A stretch of 34,138 bases of DNA. Source: Oceanospirillales bacterium (GTDB lineage Bacteria; Pseudomonadota; Gammaproteobacteria; Xanthomonadales; SZUA-38). Position 1 is the stretch's first letter. Each line of letters begins with the position of its first letter. This document shows positions 25,093 to 33,558 of this stretch, one piece after another. The stretch lies in the NCBI GenBank assembly GCA_003233095.1, contig QIKT01000230.1, positions 1-34,138 on the forward strand, written 5' to 3'. Below the pieces are notes generated by a model that worked only from the letters and a program-made list of their open reading frames with translations, did no database searches and was not told the DNA's origin. Both the position numbers and the translations under genes were made by a program.

Positions 25093-26903
25093 TGGCCGAA
25101 GCCTGGTCAGACTTTCATTTACTCAGACCGTGGTGGCTATTGGGTCTGCTGTTGATTCCTGTTGTGTTCTGGTTGATGAGGCGGCAGCAGGGTCAATCGA
25201 ATGCCTGGCAGACGCTGGTCGATCCACACTTGCTTGGACTACTGGCCGTGGATCAAGGCCGACAGCGTCGCAGATGCAAAGGGTGGTTGGTGAGTCTGGC
25301 CTGTCTGCTTTCACTGCTGGCCCTGGCAGGGCCAGTGTGGCAAAAAATCGATATGCCCCTGTATCAACAGTCAGGTGTGCGAATGATCGTCTTGAACTCA
25401 TCTGAGACCATGATGGCCAATGATGTCAGTCCCGATCGTATCAGCCTGGCACGATTCAAGATTCTCGATTTGCTCGACCAGATGGACGAAGGCCAGATGG
25501 GGTTGATTGTCTATACCAGCGAGCCGTTTCTGGTGTCGCCGTTGACTCGCGATGCCAATACTCTCAAGGCCATGGTGCCATCAGTGGGGCCCGATATCAT
25601 GCCCCTTGGTGGGCAGGATGCTGGCAAGGCGTTGCAGATGGCAGCGGATCTGATCGAGCGAACCCAGCCGGGTGGGGGTCAGATTCTTCTGGTCACCGAT
25701 GACGCCACCCAACTGGACACCGAGGTGGCTCGTGATCTCTCTGCCCGCGGCCATCGTATCGATGTGCTGGCAGTTGGAACCAGTGAAGGCGCACCAATTC
25801 GAATGAAGCAGGGTGGTTTTCTCAAAGACAGCAATGGTGCCATTTTGGTGCCTCGGCTCAACACCGTTGAACTTGAGAATCTGGCTGATGCCGGCGGTGG
25901 GCAGTACTTGCTGACACGGCCTGACAACAGTGATCTAGAGCAGTTACTGAATTCCGGGGGTGCAACGAATGAGGCGTTTGAGGCGACCGAACTGCACAGT
26001 CGATTGTGGATCGAAATGGGTCCCTGGCTATTGCTGCTGATGCTGCCGATTGTGGTGTTGATGTTCCGGCGCGGCGGTGGTGTGCTGATTGTTCTGTGTC
26101 TGATCGCGCCACCTCGACAAGGTTGGACCAGCGACTCTGAACTACCCGGCGCCGCTCCACAACCGGCAGAGCCATCGTCCTTGCAGCGTGATGACCCGGA
26201 GGCATCTGATGCCAGGATCAACTGGTGGCAAAGAGCTTGGCAGCGTCCTGATCAGATCGCACAAGATGCTCTTGAGAGTGGTCAATACGACCGCGCTGCG
26301 AAGGCAGCGGATGATCCACTCAGGCAAGGAATTGCGCATTACCGACAGGGTCAATTCGAACTGGCTGAACGATTGTTCCGCCGTGCTGATGGTGCTGAGG
26401 GTCATTACAATCGTGGCAATGCTCTGGCCCGATTGCAGCGTCTGGAGGAGGCCATTGCGGCCTATGACCAGGCATTGGCGCTGAATCCAGACATGCAGGA
26501 CGCGGCCTTCAACAAGGCATTGCTGGAAGACCTGCTTGAGCAGCAGCGCGAAGAGCAGCAGAAAAATGAGGATCAGCAGGGAGAAGATCAAGAGTCCGAG
26601 GAGGGTGAAGAATCCGAGTCCTCACAAAGCGCACAACAGGATTCCACAGAAGGTGAAGGCGAGGAGCAGACGTCCGATGACAACGGTGACCCTCAAGATC
26701 AACCGGGAACTGAGGGCGAGCAGACAGACAGCGACGAGAATGCCGAGATGAGCGACACGGATCTGACCAATGAAGAACGCCAGGCTCTTGAGCAATGGCT
26801 CAGAAGAGTTCCCGATGATCCGGGCGGATTGCTGAGGCGCAAGTTCATGCTGGAGCATCGCAGACGTCAATCACAGACGAACGAGGATAACACCCCATCA
26901 TGA
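25092..26903 (+). CDS. BatB/BatC fusion: VWA domain plus TPR and acidic tail
   Basis: This 603-aa protein carries N-terminal membrane helices (about 13-29 and 64-81), a BatB-like VWA domain, another helix near 311-332, then a BatC-like TPR region (FELAERLFRRADGAEGHYNR, LEEAIAAYDQALALNPDMQD) and a long Glu/Gln/Ser/Asp-rich low-complexity stretch at about 470-560. The end has the conserved LEQWLRRVPDDPGGLLRRKF motif of these proteins. The MIDAS is unusual: where DxSxS is expected there is NSSET (102-106), so the metal-binding Asp is Asn, while VTDDA later is retained. Fused VWA-TPR forms are common in gammaproteobacteria. It overlaps the BatD-like gene by 4 nt. Confidence 0.94.
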   Translation: MAEAWSDFHLLRPWWLLGLLLIPVVFWLMRRQQGQSNAWQTLVDPHLLGLLAVDQGRQRRRCKGWLVSLACLLSLLALAGPVWQKIDMPLYQQSGVRMIVLNSSETMMANDVSPDRISLARFKILDLLDQMDEGQMGLIVYTSEPFLVSPLTRDANTLKAMVPSVGPDIMPLGGQDAGKALQMAADLIERTQPGGGQILLVTDDATQLDTEVARDLSARGHRIDVLAVGTSEGAPIRMKQGGFLKDSNGAILVPRLNTVELENLADAGGGQYLLTRPDNSDLEQLLNSGGATNEAFEATELHSRLWIEMGPWLLLLMLPIVVLMFRRGGGVLIVLCLIAPPRQGWTSDSELPGAAPQPAEPSSLQRDDPEASDARINWWQRAWQRPDQIAQDALESGQYDRAAKAADDPLRQGIAHYRQGQFELAERLFRRADGAEGHYNRGNALARLQRLEEAIAAYDQALALNPDMQDAAFNKALLEDLLEQQREEQQKNEDQQGEDQESEEGEESESSQSAQQDSTEGEGEEQTSDDNGDPQDQPGTEGEQTDSDENAEMSDTDLTNEERQALEQWLRRVPDDPGGLLRRKFMLEHRRRQSQTNEDNTPS

Positions 26904-28612
26904 TCAGATTGACCTCACCCATGAGCCTGTGTCTGATAGCTTGCGTGATCAGCCTGTCGACGGCCAGCGCACAGGGCGTGCGCCTGAGCGTTGATCGCAC
27001 CACTGTATTTCTGGGTGATACGTTATCGCTGACCATCGATATGATTGACCCTCAGTCGGCAGATGATCTGCAGCCGCCTGACTGGTCACTGCTGGGCAAC
27101 GACTTCATTGTGACCAATACCGGGAATACATCCATCGTCAACCTCGAGAATGGGCAAAAGTCGACACGATTCTCGCACACAGCCATGCTCGAGCCAACGC
27201 GTGCTGGAACATTGACGATTCCCGCCCTGAGGATAGGGGCTGGATCGACCGAGCCCGTGGATATCACTGTGATGGAGCGCGAACAGAACACCTCCAGCAC
27301 TCAGGCTGATGAGGATCTATTTGTCGAGGCTCAGGTGGATCTGCTCGGTCCTTATGTTCAGCAACTGGTCGTGCTGAAGGTTCGCCTGTATCACGCCAGC
27401 AGCATTCTTGAAGGGTCACTGGGCCATCCGGAGCTGGTCAATGCGGTAGTCACAAGGCTTCAACAGGAAGACAACTATCGAACTCGAATCAATGATCGTA
27501 CTTATCGGGTCATCGAGCGTACGTATCTGGTGTTTCCGGAAAAGAGTGGTGAGCTGATCATTCCTGCATTGGCCTTCGAGGGGCGAATCGCCAACAACTC
27601 CCAACGACTGCTTTACAATCGAGGCAATCGTATCAGTGCAAGTAGTGATCCCATCACGCTCAGCGTCAAACCCGTGCCAAGCAGCTTTAGCGGCACGCAG
27701 TGGATTCCATCGACGGATGTTCAGATTCAGGAACAATGGTCTGATGCAGTGACGGAGATGATCGTTGGAGAACCACTGACGCGCAGCATCCTGCTGAAGA
27801 TCAAAGGTCAGTTAGCCACGCAGATCCCGACGCTGGAAGCGCCGGATCAGGCTGGATATCGGATTTATCCTGATGATGAAATTACCAGAACGCGTGCCGA
27901 GGAACAGACTGTGGTCGGTGAGAAGGAAGTCAGATGGGCCATTGTTCCGACTACCGAAGGCATGATTACACTGCCGGAAATCCGGATTCCCTGGTGGGAT
28001 GTGGAGAGCGATCAGGAGCGAGTAGCCATTATTCCTGAACGTCAGATTTCGGTGGCTGCTGGTTTGAATGTGCCGTTGCCCAGGCCTCGCCTCAGCAATC
28101 CGGTCGCGCAGGAGCCTGGTGGCATCGATGGCCGATCGGTGAGTTCGAAGTCATGGGGCCTGTGGCCCATGTTGACTGCGGCGGCCGTATTGGGCTGGCT
28201 GATTTCCACGCTGTTTCTGATGCGGCAATTGAACACGCTCAGAGACAGGATCACCAATCAGCCTCAGACGGCCAAAGCCTTCGAGTTCAGACGGTCGCCT
28301 CAGGAGTTTGATCGTCGCGCACTCAAACTGGCCTGTGAGACTGGTCAGGCCAGGCAGGCAGAACAACAGCTGTTGGCCTGGGCAAGAATCGAAGGGATCA
28401 CAGCGTTCAGTCTGGGCGCCTTGTCACATCAGCTTGAAGATGTGCAGCAACAGGCAGAAATCGAGCGATTGAACAACGCTCTGTATCGATCTGATGACAG
28501 GCAGTGGTCAGGCACGTCCTTGTGGCAGGTGTTGCGTTCTGGACTGAGCCTGAGCAAGGGCTCGCACGGTCAACACGGAGATCGACTGCCCCCGTTATAT
28601 GCGCCACAGTGA
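26900..28612 (+). CDS. BatD-like protein
   Basis: This 570-aa protein has a signal peptide ending at STASA (about residue 24), then beta-sandwich domains starting with VRLSVDRTTVFLGDTLSLTI, a classic BatD opening. Typical internal motifs are YVQQLVVLKVRLYHA, RVIERTYLVFPEKSGELIIP and EVRWAIVPTTEGMITLPEIR, then IPWWDV. A membrane helix follows at about 417-435 (LWPMLTAAAVLGWLISTLFL), leaving a ~135-residue cytoplasmic tail. It closes the MoxR-DUF58-DUF4381-BatA-BatB/C-BatD operon and probably acts as its periplasmic part. Confidence 0.93.
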   Translation: MIRLTSPMSLCLIACVISLSTASAQGVRLSVDRTTVFLGDTLSLTIDMIDPQSADDLQPPDWSLLGNDFIVTNTGNTSIVNLENGQKSTRFSHTAMLEPTRAGTLTIPALRIGAGSTEPVDITVMEREQNTSSTQADEDLFVEAQVDLLGPYVQQLVVLKVRLYHASSILEGSLGHPELVNAVVTRLQQEDNYRTRINDRTYRVIERTYLVFPEKSGELIIPALAFEGRIANNSQRLLYNRGNRISASSDPITLSVKPVPSSFSGTQWIPSTDVQIQEQWSDAVTEMIVGEPLTRSILLKIKGQLATQIPTLEAPDQAGYRIYPDDEITRTRAEEQTVVGEKEVRWAIVPTTEGMITLPEIRIPWWDVESDQERVAIIPERQISVAAGLNVPLPRPRLSNPVAQEPGGIDGRSVSSKSWGLWPMLTAAAVLGWLISTLFLMRQLNTLRDRITNQPQTAKAFEFRRSPQEFDRRALKLACETGQARQAEQQLLAWARIEGITAFSLGALSHQLEDVQQQAEIERLNNALYRSDDRQWSGTSLWQVLRSGLSLSKGSHGQHGDRLPPLYAPQ

Positions 28613-28706
28613 TACCATAACAAGATAGCAGAACCGGAGAGGCGGACCTTTTCGGAGCACAGGTTTTGCCCGCAGTTGGGGCGATGAATCGTTCGGAGGA
28701 AACATC

Positions 28707-30377
28707 ATGCTGACATCACAACTTCTATGGCCCATCCTGGCATTGACGGGACCGGCCCCGGAGGCAGACTGTGGGGCTCAAACCCTGGTCCATGATGCCG
28801 TCATTCATACCGCTTCTGACCGGCAGGCCGTTGCAGATGCCATGGTGTTTGATCAGTGCGGCAAGATTCTCGCAGTGGGCGATCACTCAAGTCTGGCCGA
28901 GACGTATCCGAGTGCCAGGTCTTTGTCGCTGTCAGGAAAGACCGTCATACCCGGCTTCATTGATGCCCATGCCCACGTCATGGGTCTCGGGCAAAGCCTG
29001 ATGACAGCCGACTTGATGGACAGTCAGTCTGTGTCGGAAGTGCTTGAACGGCTGAATATTTTTTCTAAAACGCTGCCTGAGGACGCCTGGGTCACCGGTC
29101 GTGGCTGGGATCAGAACAACTGGGACGGCCAGGCCTTTCCTTCTCGTCAACAGCTGGATGTCCTGTTTCCAAATACGCCGGTCTGGCTGCGCCGCGTCGA
29201 TGGTCATGCCGCTTGGGCGAACACGGCCGCGATGAAAGCAGCTGATCGCGACTTTTCCGGCACCTGGCAGGTCGATGGCGGGCAAATCATCCGGGATGAC
29301 ACGGGTCAGGCCACGGGTGTCTTCATTGATCAGGCCATGGGGTTGATTGAGTCTCATGTGCCAGCCCCGGATGAAAAATTCATCACTCAAGCACTGAATC
29401 GGGCCATCAGCACCATGCTTGGTGTGGGTCTGACCGGGGTGCATGAAGCCGGAACAGCGCTGGAATGGTTCCATTTGTATCAGCAGTACAATGATGCCGG
29501 TGCCTTGCCGCTGCGTTTGTATGTCATGGCCAATGGCGACGGAGCGATGCTGGAGAGACTGTGCACCGAAGGGCATTATGAGGCTGATAATCATCGACTG
29601 GTGGCACGCTCGGTGAAGTTGTACATGGACGGCGCACTGGGTAGCCGCGGTGCTGCACTACTGGAACCGTATAGTGATCAACCTGGCCATATGGGTCTGC
29701 TGCTGACCGAACCGGAGGTGTTTGAATCGTTGGTCAAGCGCGCCGCTGCCTGCAAACTGCAGGTTAATACGCATGCCATCGGTGATCGCGGCAATCGGGT
29801 GGTTCTCGATGGCTATGAGAAGGGACTGGGTGCGTCGGTTACCGAAGGCCGTCATCGAATCGAACATTCACAGGTCGTTGCTCTGGAAGATTTCAAGCGC
29901 TTCAAGTCCATGGGCCTGATTGCCTCTGTCCAACCCACCCATGCGACCAGTGACATGGATTGGGCCGAACAGCGCGTTGGGCCTGAACGTGTTCAAGGAG
30001 CCTATGCCTGGCAGCGGTTCATAGCGCTGGGTGTGCCGCTCGCTCTGGGTTCGGATTTTCCGGTAGAACGTCCAGATCCGCTGTTAGGATTTTACGCCGC
30101 AGTCAGCCGTCAGGATACGTCCGCGTCGCCTGAAGGGGGATGGTATCCGGATCAACGTTTGACTCGCTTGCAAGCCCTCAAGGGCTTTACGATTGACGCA
30201 GCCTTTGCAGGCTTTATGGAAACAATCACAGGATCGCTGGAAGTCGGCAAGCAGGCTGACTTTGTGGTGTTGTCCAAAGATATCATGACGGTGCCGAGCG
30301 CTGAAATTCTTCAGACCCAGGTCTTGCAGACCTGGGTGGATGGTCAGCAGATGTACTTGCAGACCGAAGCACGGTAG
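28707..30377 (+). CDS. YtcJ-like amidohydrolase (amidohydrolase 3 family)
   Basis: This 556-aa metal-dependent hydrolase is read from an ATG with a strong site, GGAGGAAACATC. Metal ligands of the superfamily are visible: DAHAH (86-90), Lys304 in SVKLYMDGALGSRGA (the position usually carboxylated), HAIGDRG (His356), RIEHSQ (His387) and GSDFPVE (Asp450). The GRGWDQNNW motif is typical of the YtcJ group. Substrates are usually N-substituted amides or formamides, but none can be assigned here. The N-terminal 20 residues look like a signal peptide, suggesting export. It is 94 nt downstream of the BatD-like gene, so it may be separate from that operon, and it is followed 15 nt later by a MITE whose hairpin could end transcription. 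Confidence 0.93.
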   Translation: MLTSQLLWPILALTGPAPEADCGAQTLVHDAVIHTASDRQAVADAMVFDQCGKILAVGDHSSLAETYPSARSLSLSGKTVIPGFIDAHAHVMGLGQSLMTADLMDSQSVSEVLERLNIFSKTLPEDAWVTGRGWDQNNWDGQAFPSRQQLDVLFPNTPVWLRRVDGHAAWANTAAMKAADRDFSGTWQVDGGQIIRDDTGQATGVFIDQAMGLIESHVPAPDEKFITQALNRAISTMLGVGLTGVHEAGTALEWFHLYQQYNDAGALPLRLYVMANGDGAMLERLCTEGHYEADNHRLVARSVKLYMDGALGSRGAALLEPYSDQPGHMGLLLTEPEVFESLVKRAAACKLQVNTHAIGDRGNRVVLDGYEKGLGASVTEGRHRIEHSQVVALEDFKRFKSMGLIASVQPTHATSDMDWAEQRVGPERVQGAYAWQRFIALGVPLALGSDFPVERPDPLLGFYAAVSRQDTSASPEGGWYPDQRLTRLQALKGFTIDAAFAGFMETITGSLEVGKQADFVVLSKDIMTVPSAEILQTQVLQTWVDGQQMYLQTEAR

Positions 30378-30392
30378 ACGCTGACTAGTCCA

Positions 30393-30556
30393 GGGAACCG
30401 CTGAACAAATCATGGTTGTTTGTCTTGAGCGTCAAATACGCCCCTTCAGCGTTGCATGAACCGAGCCATAACAACACGATGACTCGGTTCATGCGCCTTG
30501 ATCGGACGCATTTCCCTTCTCGATCCAACTCGCTTAAGACTTGTTCAGAGGCTCCC
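30393..30556. mobile_element. 164-bp MITE, copy 2
   Basis: The ends are GGGAACCGCTGAACAAATC (30393-30411) and the complement of the consensus terminal repeat at the right (GACTTGTTCAGAGGCTCCC, 30538-30556). It keeps the central inverted repeat around GCATGAACCGAGCCAT. Same orientation and same length as copy 1; the left end has drifted by a few bases. Confidence 0.85.
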
Positions 30557-30799
30557 TGACACCGATGAAATGGAAAGACAGATCGGACCGCGACGGGCCA
30601 AACCCGTGGAACCTCTCGAAGCAATGACTTCGCTATTCAGATTGGGAGCCGTCGGCGATCACCATAGAGGCCAGGGGGATGAGCCCCGACGGATGCAAGA
30701 GTGCAATCGATCCTCTCCTTTGCTGATCAACAGCGTTGCAAAACCGACGGTGTCCTGGATCACTCAGAATGAAACGTCTCTTTAAAGGCTTTATGAACT

Positions 30800-31840
30800 A
30801 TGCTCGACAAGATTGAATCGTTTGGACCGTTGCTGATTGTCGTCACGTTGGTTGTGCTGGTGCTTGGGGTGGCACATTGGTTACTCATTAAGCGGCAGTC
30901 AGGCCTGGGCAATGAGCGCTTGTTTCCACGTCAGCTCATCATGCTCGGCTTGACGCTGATTGGCCTTCTGATCATTGTTTTTGCCTTACCCATCGAAGAT
31001 AGTTCGCGAAATCAGTTATTAGGCTTGCTCGGGATTGTCATATCGGCCATCTTTGCGTTTTCATCCACAGCGGTGACATCAAATCTTTTAGCCGGTGTGC
31101 TGCTGCGAATCACAAAGCCATTCAAGGTAGGGGACTTCATCCGCATTGGTGATCATTTCGGCAGAGTCTCTGAGCGTGGACTGTTCGACACGGAAATCCA
31201 GACGGAAACAAGAGAACTGGTAGCTTTGCCAAACACCTTCTGTATCAGCAATCCGGTCACCACCATTCGCAGTACCGGCACCATCATCTCGGCGTCTCTG
31301 TCTCTGGGTTACGATCTGGATCGTCGACGAATCGAGCCCTTGCTCCTGGAAGCCGCACAAAGCGCCGGTTTGACCGAGCCATTCGTCCATATCCTGGAAC
31401 TGGGCGATTTCTCGGTTACATACCGTGTCTCGGGTTTGTTAGAGGAATCCAAACGTCTCATTTCAGCCCGATCGAACCTGTTCGCATCGGTGCTGGACAC
31501 CCTGCACAGTCATGACATCGAAATCATGTCGCCTTCCTACATGAACCAGAGGAAGGTCAGTGATAGCGCAAGAATCATCCCTTCAACAACAGTCGTGACA
31601 ACCTTCGAGGCATCTGAGTCGTCACCGGAAGACATCGCCTTCGACAAGGCAGAACGTGCCGAACAGTTGGAGAAAGAAAAACTGCAGTTGATGCAGGAGA
31701 TTGAAGCGCTGGAAGTGGCGATCAAGCAGGTCAGCGACGAAGAAAAGAAACAGGCCATGCAGGCATCGCTTGAGAATGTGCAGACACATCTGAAGTCCCT
31801 CAACGAGATGCCAGAGCAATCGGACAGTGTTCAAGAATGA
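30800..31840 (+). CDS. MscS-family mechanosensitive ion channel with C-terminal coiled coil
   Basis: This 346-aa protein has hydrophobic helices at about 8-29 and 43-64 and a pore-like third helix including LGIVISAIFAFSSTAVTSNL. The MscS beta-domain signature follows: KPFKVGDFIRIGDHFGRVSE, then the upper vestibule with LVALPNTFCISNPVTTIRST. The final ~70 residues (EDIAFDKAERAEQLEKEKLQ onward) are a charged coiled coil not found in classical MscS and may control gating or partner binding. The channel opens on membrane tension to release solutes during osmotic downshock. The ribosome site is weak (AAAGG about 14 nt before the ATG). It stands alone between a MITE and a toxin-antitoxin pair. Confidence 0.92.
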   Translation: MLDKIESFGPLLIVVTLVVLVLGVAHWLLIKRQSGLGNERLFPRQLIMLGLTLIGLLIIVFALPIEDSSRNQLLGLLGIVISAIFAFSSTAVTSNLLAGVLLRITKPFKVGDFIRIGDHFGRVSERGLFDTEIQTETRELVALPNTFCISNPVTTIRSTGTIISASLSLGYDLDRRRIEPLLLEAAQSAGLTEPFVHILELGDFSVTYRVSGLLEESKRLISARSNLFASVLDTLHSHDIEIMSPSYMNQRKVSDSARIIPSTTVVTTFEASESSPEDIAFDKAERAEQLEKEKLQLMQEIEALEVAIKQVSDEEKKQAMQASLENVQTHLKSLNEMPEQSDSVQE

Positions 31841-31911
31841 TACTGAGCGGCTGGAGAACCTGTTTGATCTCTACACCAAAATGACAGCGGATAAAAAGAA
31901 AGCTGTCTAAA
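31841..31911 (+). pseudogene. Possible C-terminal remnant of an unidentified gene
   Basis: Immediately after the channel gene, one frame reads DTERLENLFDLYTKMTADKK followed by KAV and a TAA at about 31909. It has no start codon and looks like the charged helical end of a deleted gene, but its family is not recognised. Confidence 0.2.
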
Positions 31912-31927
31912 TCATGCGACTAGCAGT

Positions 31928-31941
31928 ACACTTAAAAGTGT
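31928..31941. promoter_or_regulatory. Candidate operator of the second toxin-antitoxin operon
   Basis: ACACTT-AA-AAGTGT is a 6-bp inverted repeat with 2-nt spacer, 35 nt upstream of the antitoxin start. A TATTAT box at 31951-31956 could be the -10. Antitoxins of this type usually repress their own promoter through such palindromes. Confidence 0.45.
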
Positions 31942-31975
31942 TGTTTATCGTATTATTCAGGATTGGAGGAAAACA

Positions 31976-32230
31976 GTGAACACTGTAACGGCCAATGAAC
32001 TTAAAACCAAAGGCATATCGGCAGTAGAGGTGCGCTTGAAGGTGGACGAAGAGGTGATTATCTCAGTCCGAGGGCAAGACCGCTATGTGGTGATGGATAT
32101 TGATAAATACGCCAGGTTGCGTGAATATGAGCTGGCTATCGCCGTGCAAGAGGCCAGAGCTGATGTCGATGCTGGTCGCTGCACCAGCGAAAGTGTTGCT
32201 GAGCATATGCAACGGGTGGTGGATGTATAG
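31976..32230 (+). CDS. Type II antitoxin, Phd/YefM (StbD-like)
   Basis: This 84-aa protein starts at GTG 31976, with GGAGGA 6 nt upstream. MNTVTANELKTKGISAVEVR and EEVIISVRGQDRYVVMDIDK follow the Phd/YefM layout: a short DNA-binding fold, then a helical toxin-binding tail (ELAIAVQEARADVDAGR). It should neutralise the downstream RelE-like toxin and repress the operon. It overlaps the toxin start by 8 nt. Confidence 0.92.
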   Translation: MNTVTANELKTKGISAVEVRLKVDEEVIISVRGQDRYVVMDIDKYARLREYELAIAVQEARADVDAGRCTSESVAEHMQRVVDV

Positions 32231-32495
32231 GCTTGTTTTCCCTGAGAGTTATGTTCGGCGGGCCAGAAAGTTTTTGAAAAAGCACCCTGAGGTGCGCAAG
32301 CAATACCCAAAAACGCTGGAACTGCTTGAGCTTAACCCTTACCACCCTTCACTCAGGTTGCATGGCTTGCAAGGTCGGCTCAGTGGCTTATCTTCAGTGT
32401 CAATCACAATGAGTTATCGCATCGTTCTGGAAATGGTCATTCAGGACAGAGACATTATCCTTGTCGATATTGGCAACCATGGTCAGGTCTATTAA
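32223..32495 (+). CDS. Type II toxin, RelE/YafQ-like
   Basis: This 90-aa protein is read from the ATG at 32223 (MYRLVFPESYVRRARKFLKK), which overlaps the antitoxin end; the longer frame from 32100 lies inside the antitoxin gene and is not credible. The pattern HPEVRKQYPKTLELLELNPY, then HPSLRLHGLQGRLSG and SYRIVLEMVIQDRDIILVDI, ending GNHGQVY, matches the RelE/YafQ/YoeB group of ribosome-dependent mRNA interferases (the terminal GxHxxVY is typical). It is intact and is followed 28 nt later by a MITE. Confidence 0.93.
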   Translation: MYRLVFPESYVRRARKFLKKHPEVRKQYPKTLELLELNPYHPSLRLHGLQGRLSGLSSVSITMSYRIVLEMVIQDRDIILVDIGNHGQVY

Positions 32496-32523
32496 CAGGA
32501 CAACCTAACTCAGGAAAAACCTA

Positions 32524-32687
32524 AGGAGCCTCTGAACAAGTCTTAAGCGAGTTGGATTGAGAAGGGAAATGCGTCCGATTAAGGCGCATGAGCTGAGTCA
32601 TAGTGGTGTTATGGCTCAGCTCATGCAACGCCGAGCGGGCGTATTTCACGCTCAAGACAACCGGTCATGACTGGTTCAGAAAGTACC
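32524..32687. mobile_element. 164-bp MITE, copy 3 (inverted)
   Basis: This copy is in the opposite orientation to copies 1 and 2. Its left end AGGAGCCTCTGAACAAGTC matches the terminal repeat, preceded by CTAA; its right end GACTGGTTCAGAAAGTACC has drifted. The internal segments, including GCATGAGCTGAGTCATA and GTATTTCACGCTCAAGACA, match the complement of the other copies. Confidence 0.82.
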
Positions 32688-32747
32688 TGTTCTGAGTTAG
32701 TACTGAGTTATTCTGAACCTTTCAAAAAGTGCCTGTCCTGAGTTAGT
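32675..32747 (+). repeat. Pair of 27-bp direct repeats
   Basis: 32675-32701 and 32721-32747 differ at only three positions. Both have the form TTCA, then AAAGT, then CCTGT, then CTGAGTTAGT. The first overlaps the decayed end of MITE copy 3. A related complement, CCTAACTCAGG, is at 32504-32514 on the other side of the MITE. These may be ends of a second mobile element or relics of its target. Confidence 0.6.
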
Positions 32748-32795
32748 TGTCTTAAAAAAAATAGAACTATGGCCCCTTAAACTAAAAATAAAAAT

Positions 32796-33314
32796 TCACT
32801 GTTCGGAACGAACTAAGCGCACACGTTCGTTAACATTACGATCATGTAAGCCGTTGTCATGCCCGTAACTGAAGAAGGTAAACCGAGCATAGACAGTGCT
32901 GACAGCATTGGGCGAGGACGACCAAAACCTACTTGATGGCGTATTGGGAAAGGCAGTTTCATTAATAGCAGGGTTAAAACAATTTATTGCAGCAATACTG
33001 CGTAGCTCTTCGATATCTGGTAAACGCCAATCAGTAAATCCCGCAAAGTCTTCTGAACCTGCCAGATCTAATGCTTGTTGCCATGTATGAGTTGTTACGG
33101 TTCCCGTTGTACAATCTGTACCTGACAACCCTTGACTACATTGTTTCCACATCAACCCTGTTTTGTTGTCCGTAACCACATTGTTACTAGACAGGGTTTC
33201 GACATTGTAACGACTATCTGGCCATTCATCAGTAATATAATCTTCACAGGTTCTTGCTGCATCAGCAGATTGTGAAATAATTAAAGTAAATAGTAATATT
33301 GCTGTGGTTTTCAT
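32796..33314 (-). CDS. Exported DUF1566 protein
   Basis: This 172-aa protein is read from the ATG at 33314, chosen because AAGGAAGTAAT precedes it; the frame is open for seven more codons. A signal peptide runs to SADA (about residue 20). The DUF1566 core is clear: VVTDNKTGLMWKQCSQG, TWQQALDLAGSEDFAGFTDW, RLPDIEELRSI, and FPNTPSSRFWSSSP, ending RVRLVRSEQ. The family occurs in secreted or periplasmic proteins and often in mobile gene arrays; no activity is established. Base composition is distinctly more AT-rich than in the rest of the window, suggesting acquisition by transfer. It shares its core with the next gene on the same strand. Confidence 0.87.
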   Translation of the reverse strand: MKTTAILLFTLIISQSADAARTCEDYITDEWPDSRYNVETLSSNNVVTDNKTGLMWKQCSQGLSGTDCTTGTVTTHTWQQALDLAGSEDFAGFTDWRLPDIEELRSIAAINCFNPAINETAFPNTPSSRFWSSSPNAVSTVYARFTFFSYGHDNGLHDRNVNERVRLVRSEQ

Positions 33315-33558
33315 ATTACTTCCTTTGAAATACAAAAGCTTCTTGAGTAACAGGATAAAAAATTGTGAAATCCACCACTTGGCGTTATAAAACTTACTAA
33401 TAACGGACTATTAGATTGCATTTTGTGTCTTGATTGGCAAATTTTCCATTCTTTTTCCCACTGCTACATAATTATTCGAAGGCCTCTATAAATTTGTAAA
33501 ACCTTGCGTTTGGATTTGCTGCGGTTTTGTTCAACCTGATAAATTTGTTGATACGATT

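Noticed and set aside
30498-30785. 95-codon plus-strand frame between MITE copy 2 and the MscS gene
   Set aside because: Its first part is MITE sequence and the rest has no recognisable features or ribosome site.
32500-32760. Integron attC-like sites around ACCTAAC and GTTAG repeats
   Set aside because: Only one side matches the RYYYAAC/GTTRRRY cores; the expected paired inner boxes were not found and no integrase is visible.
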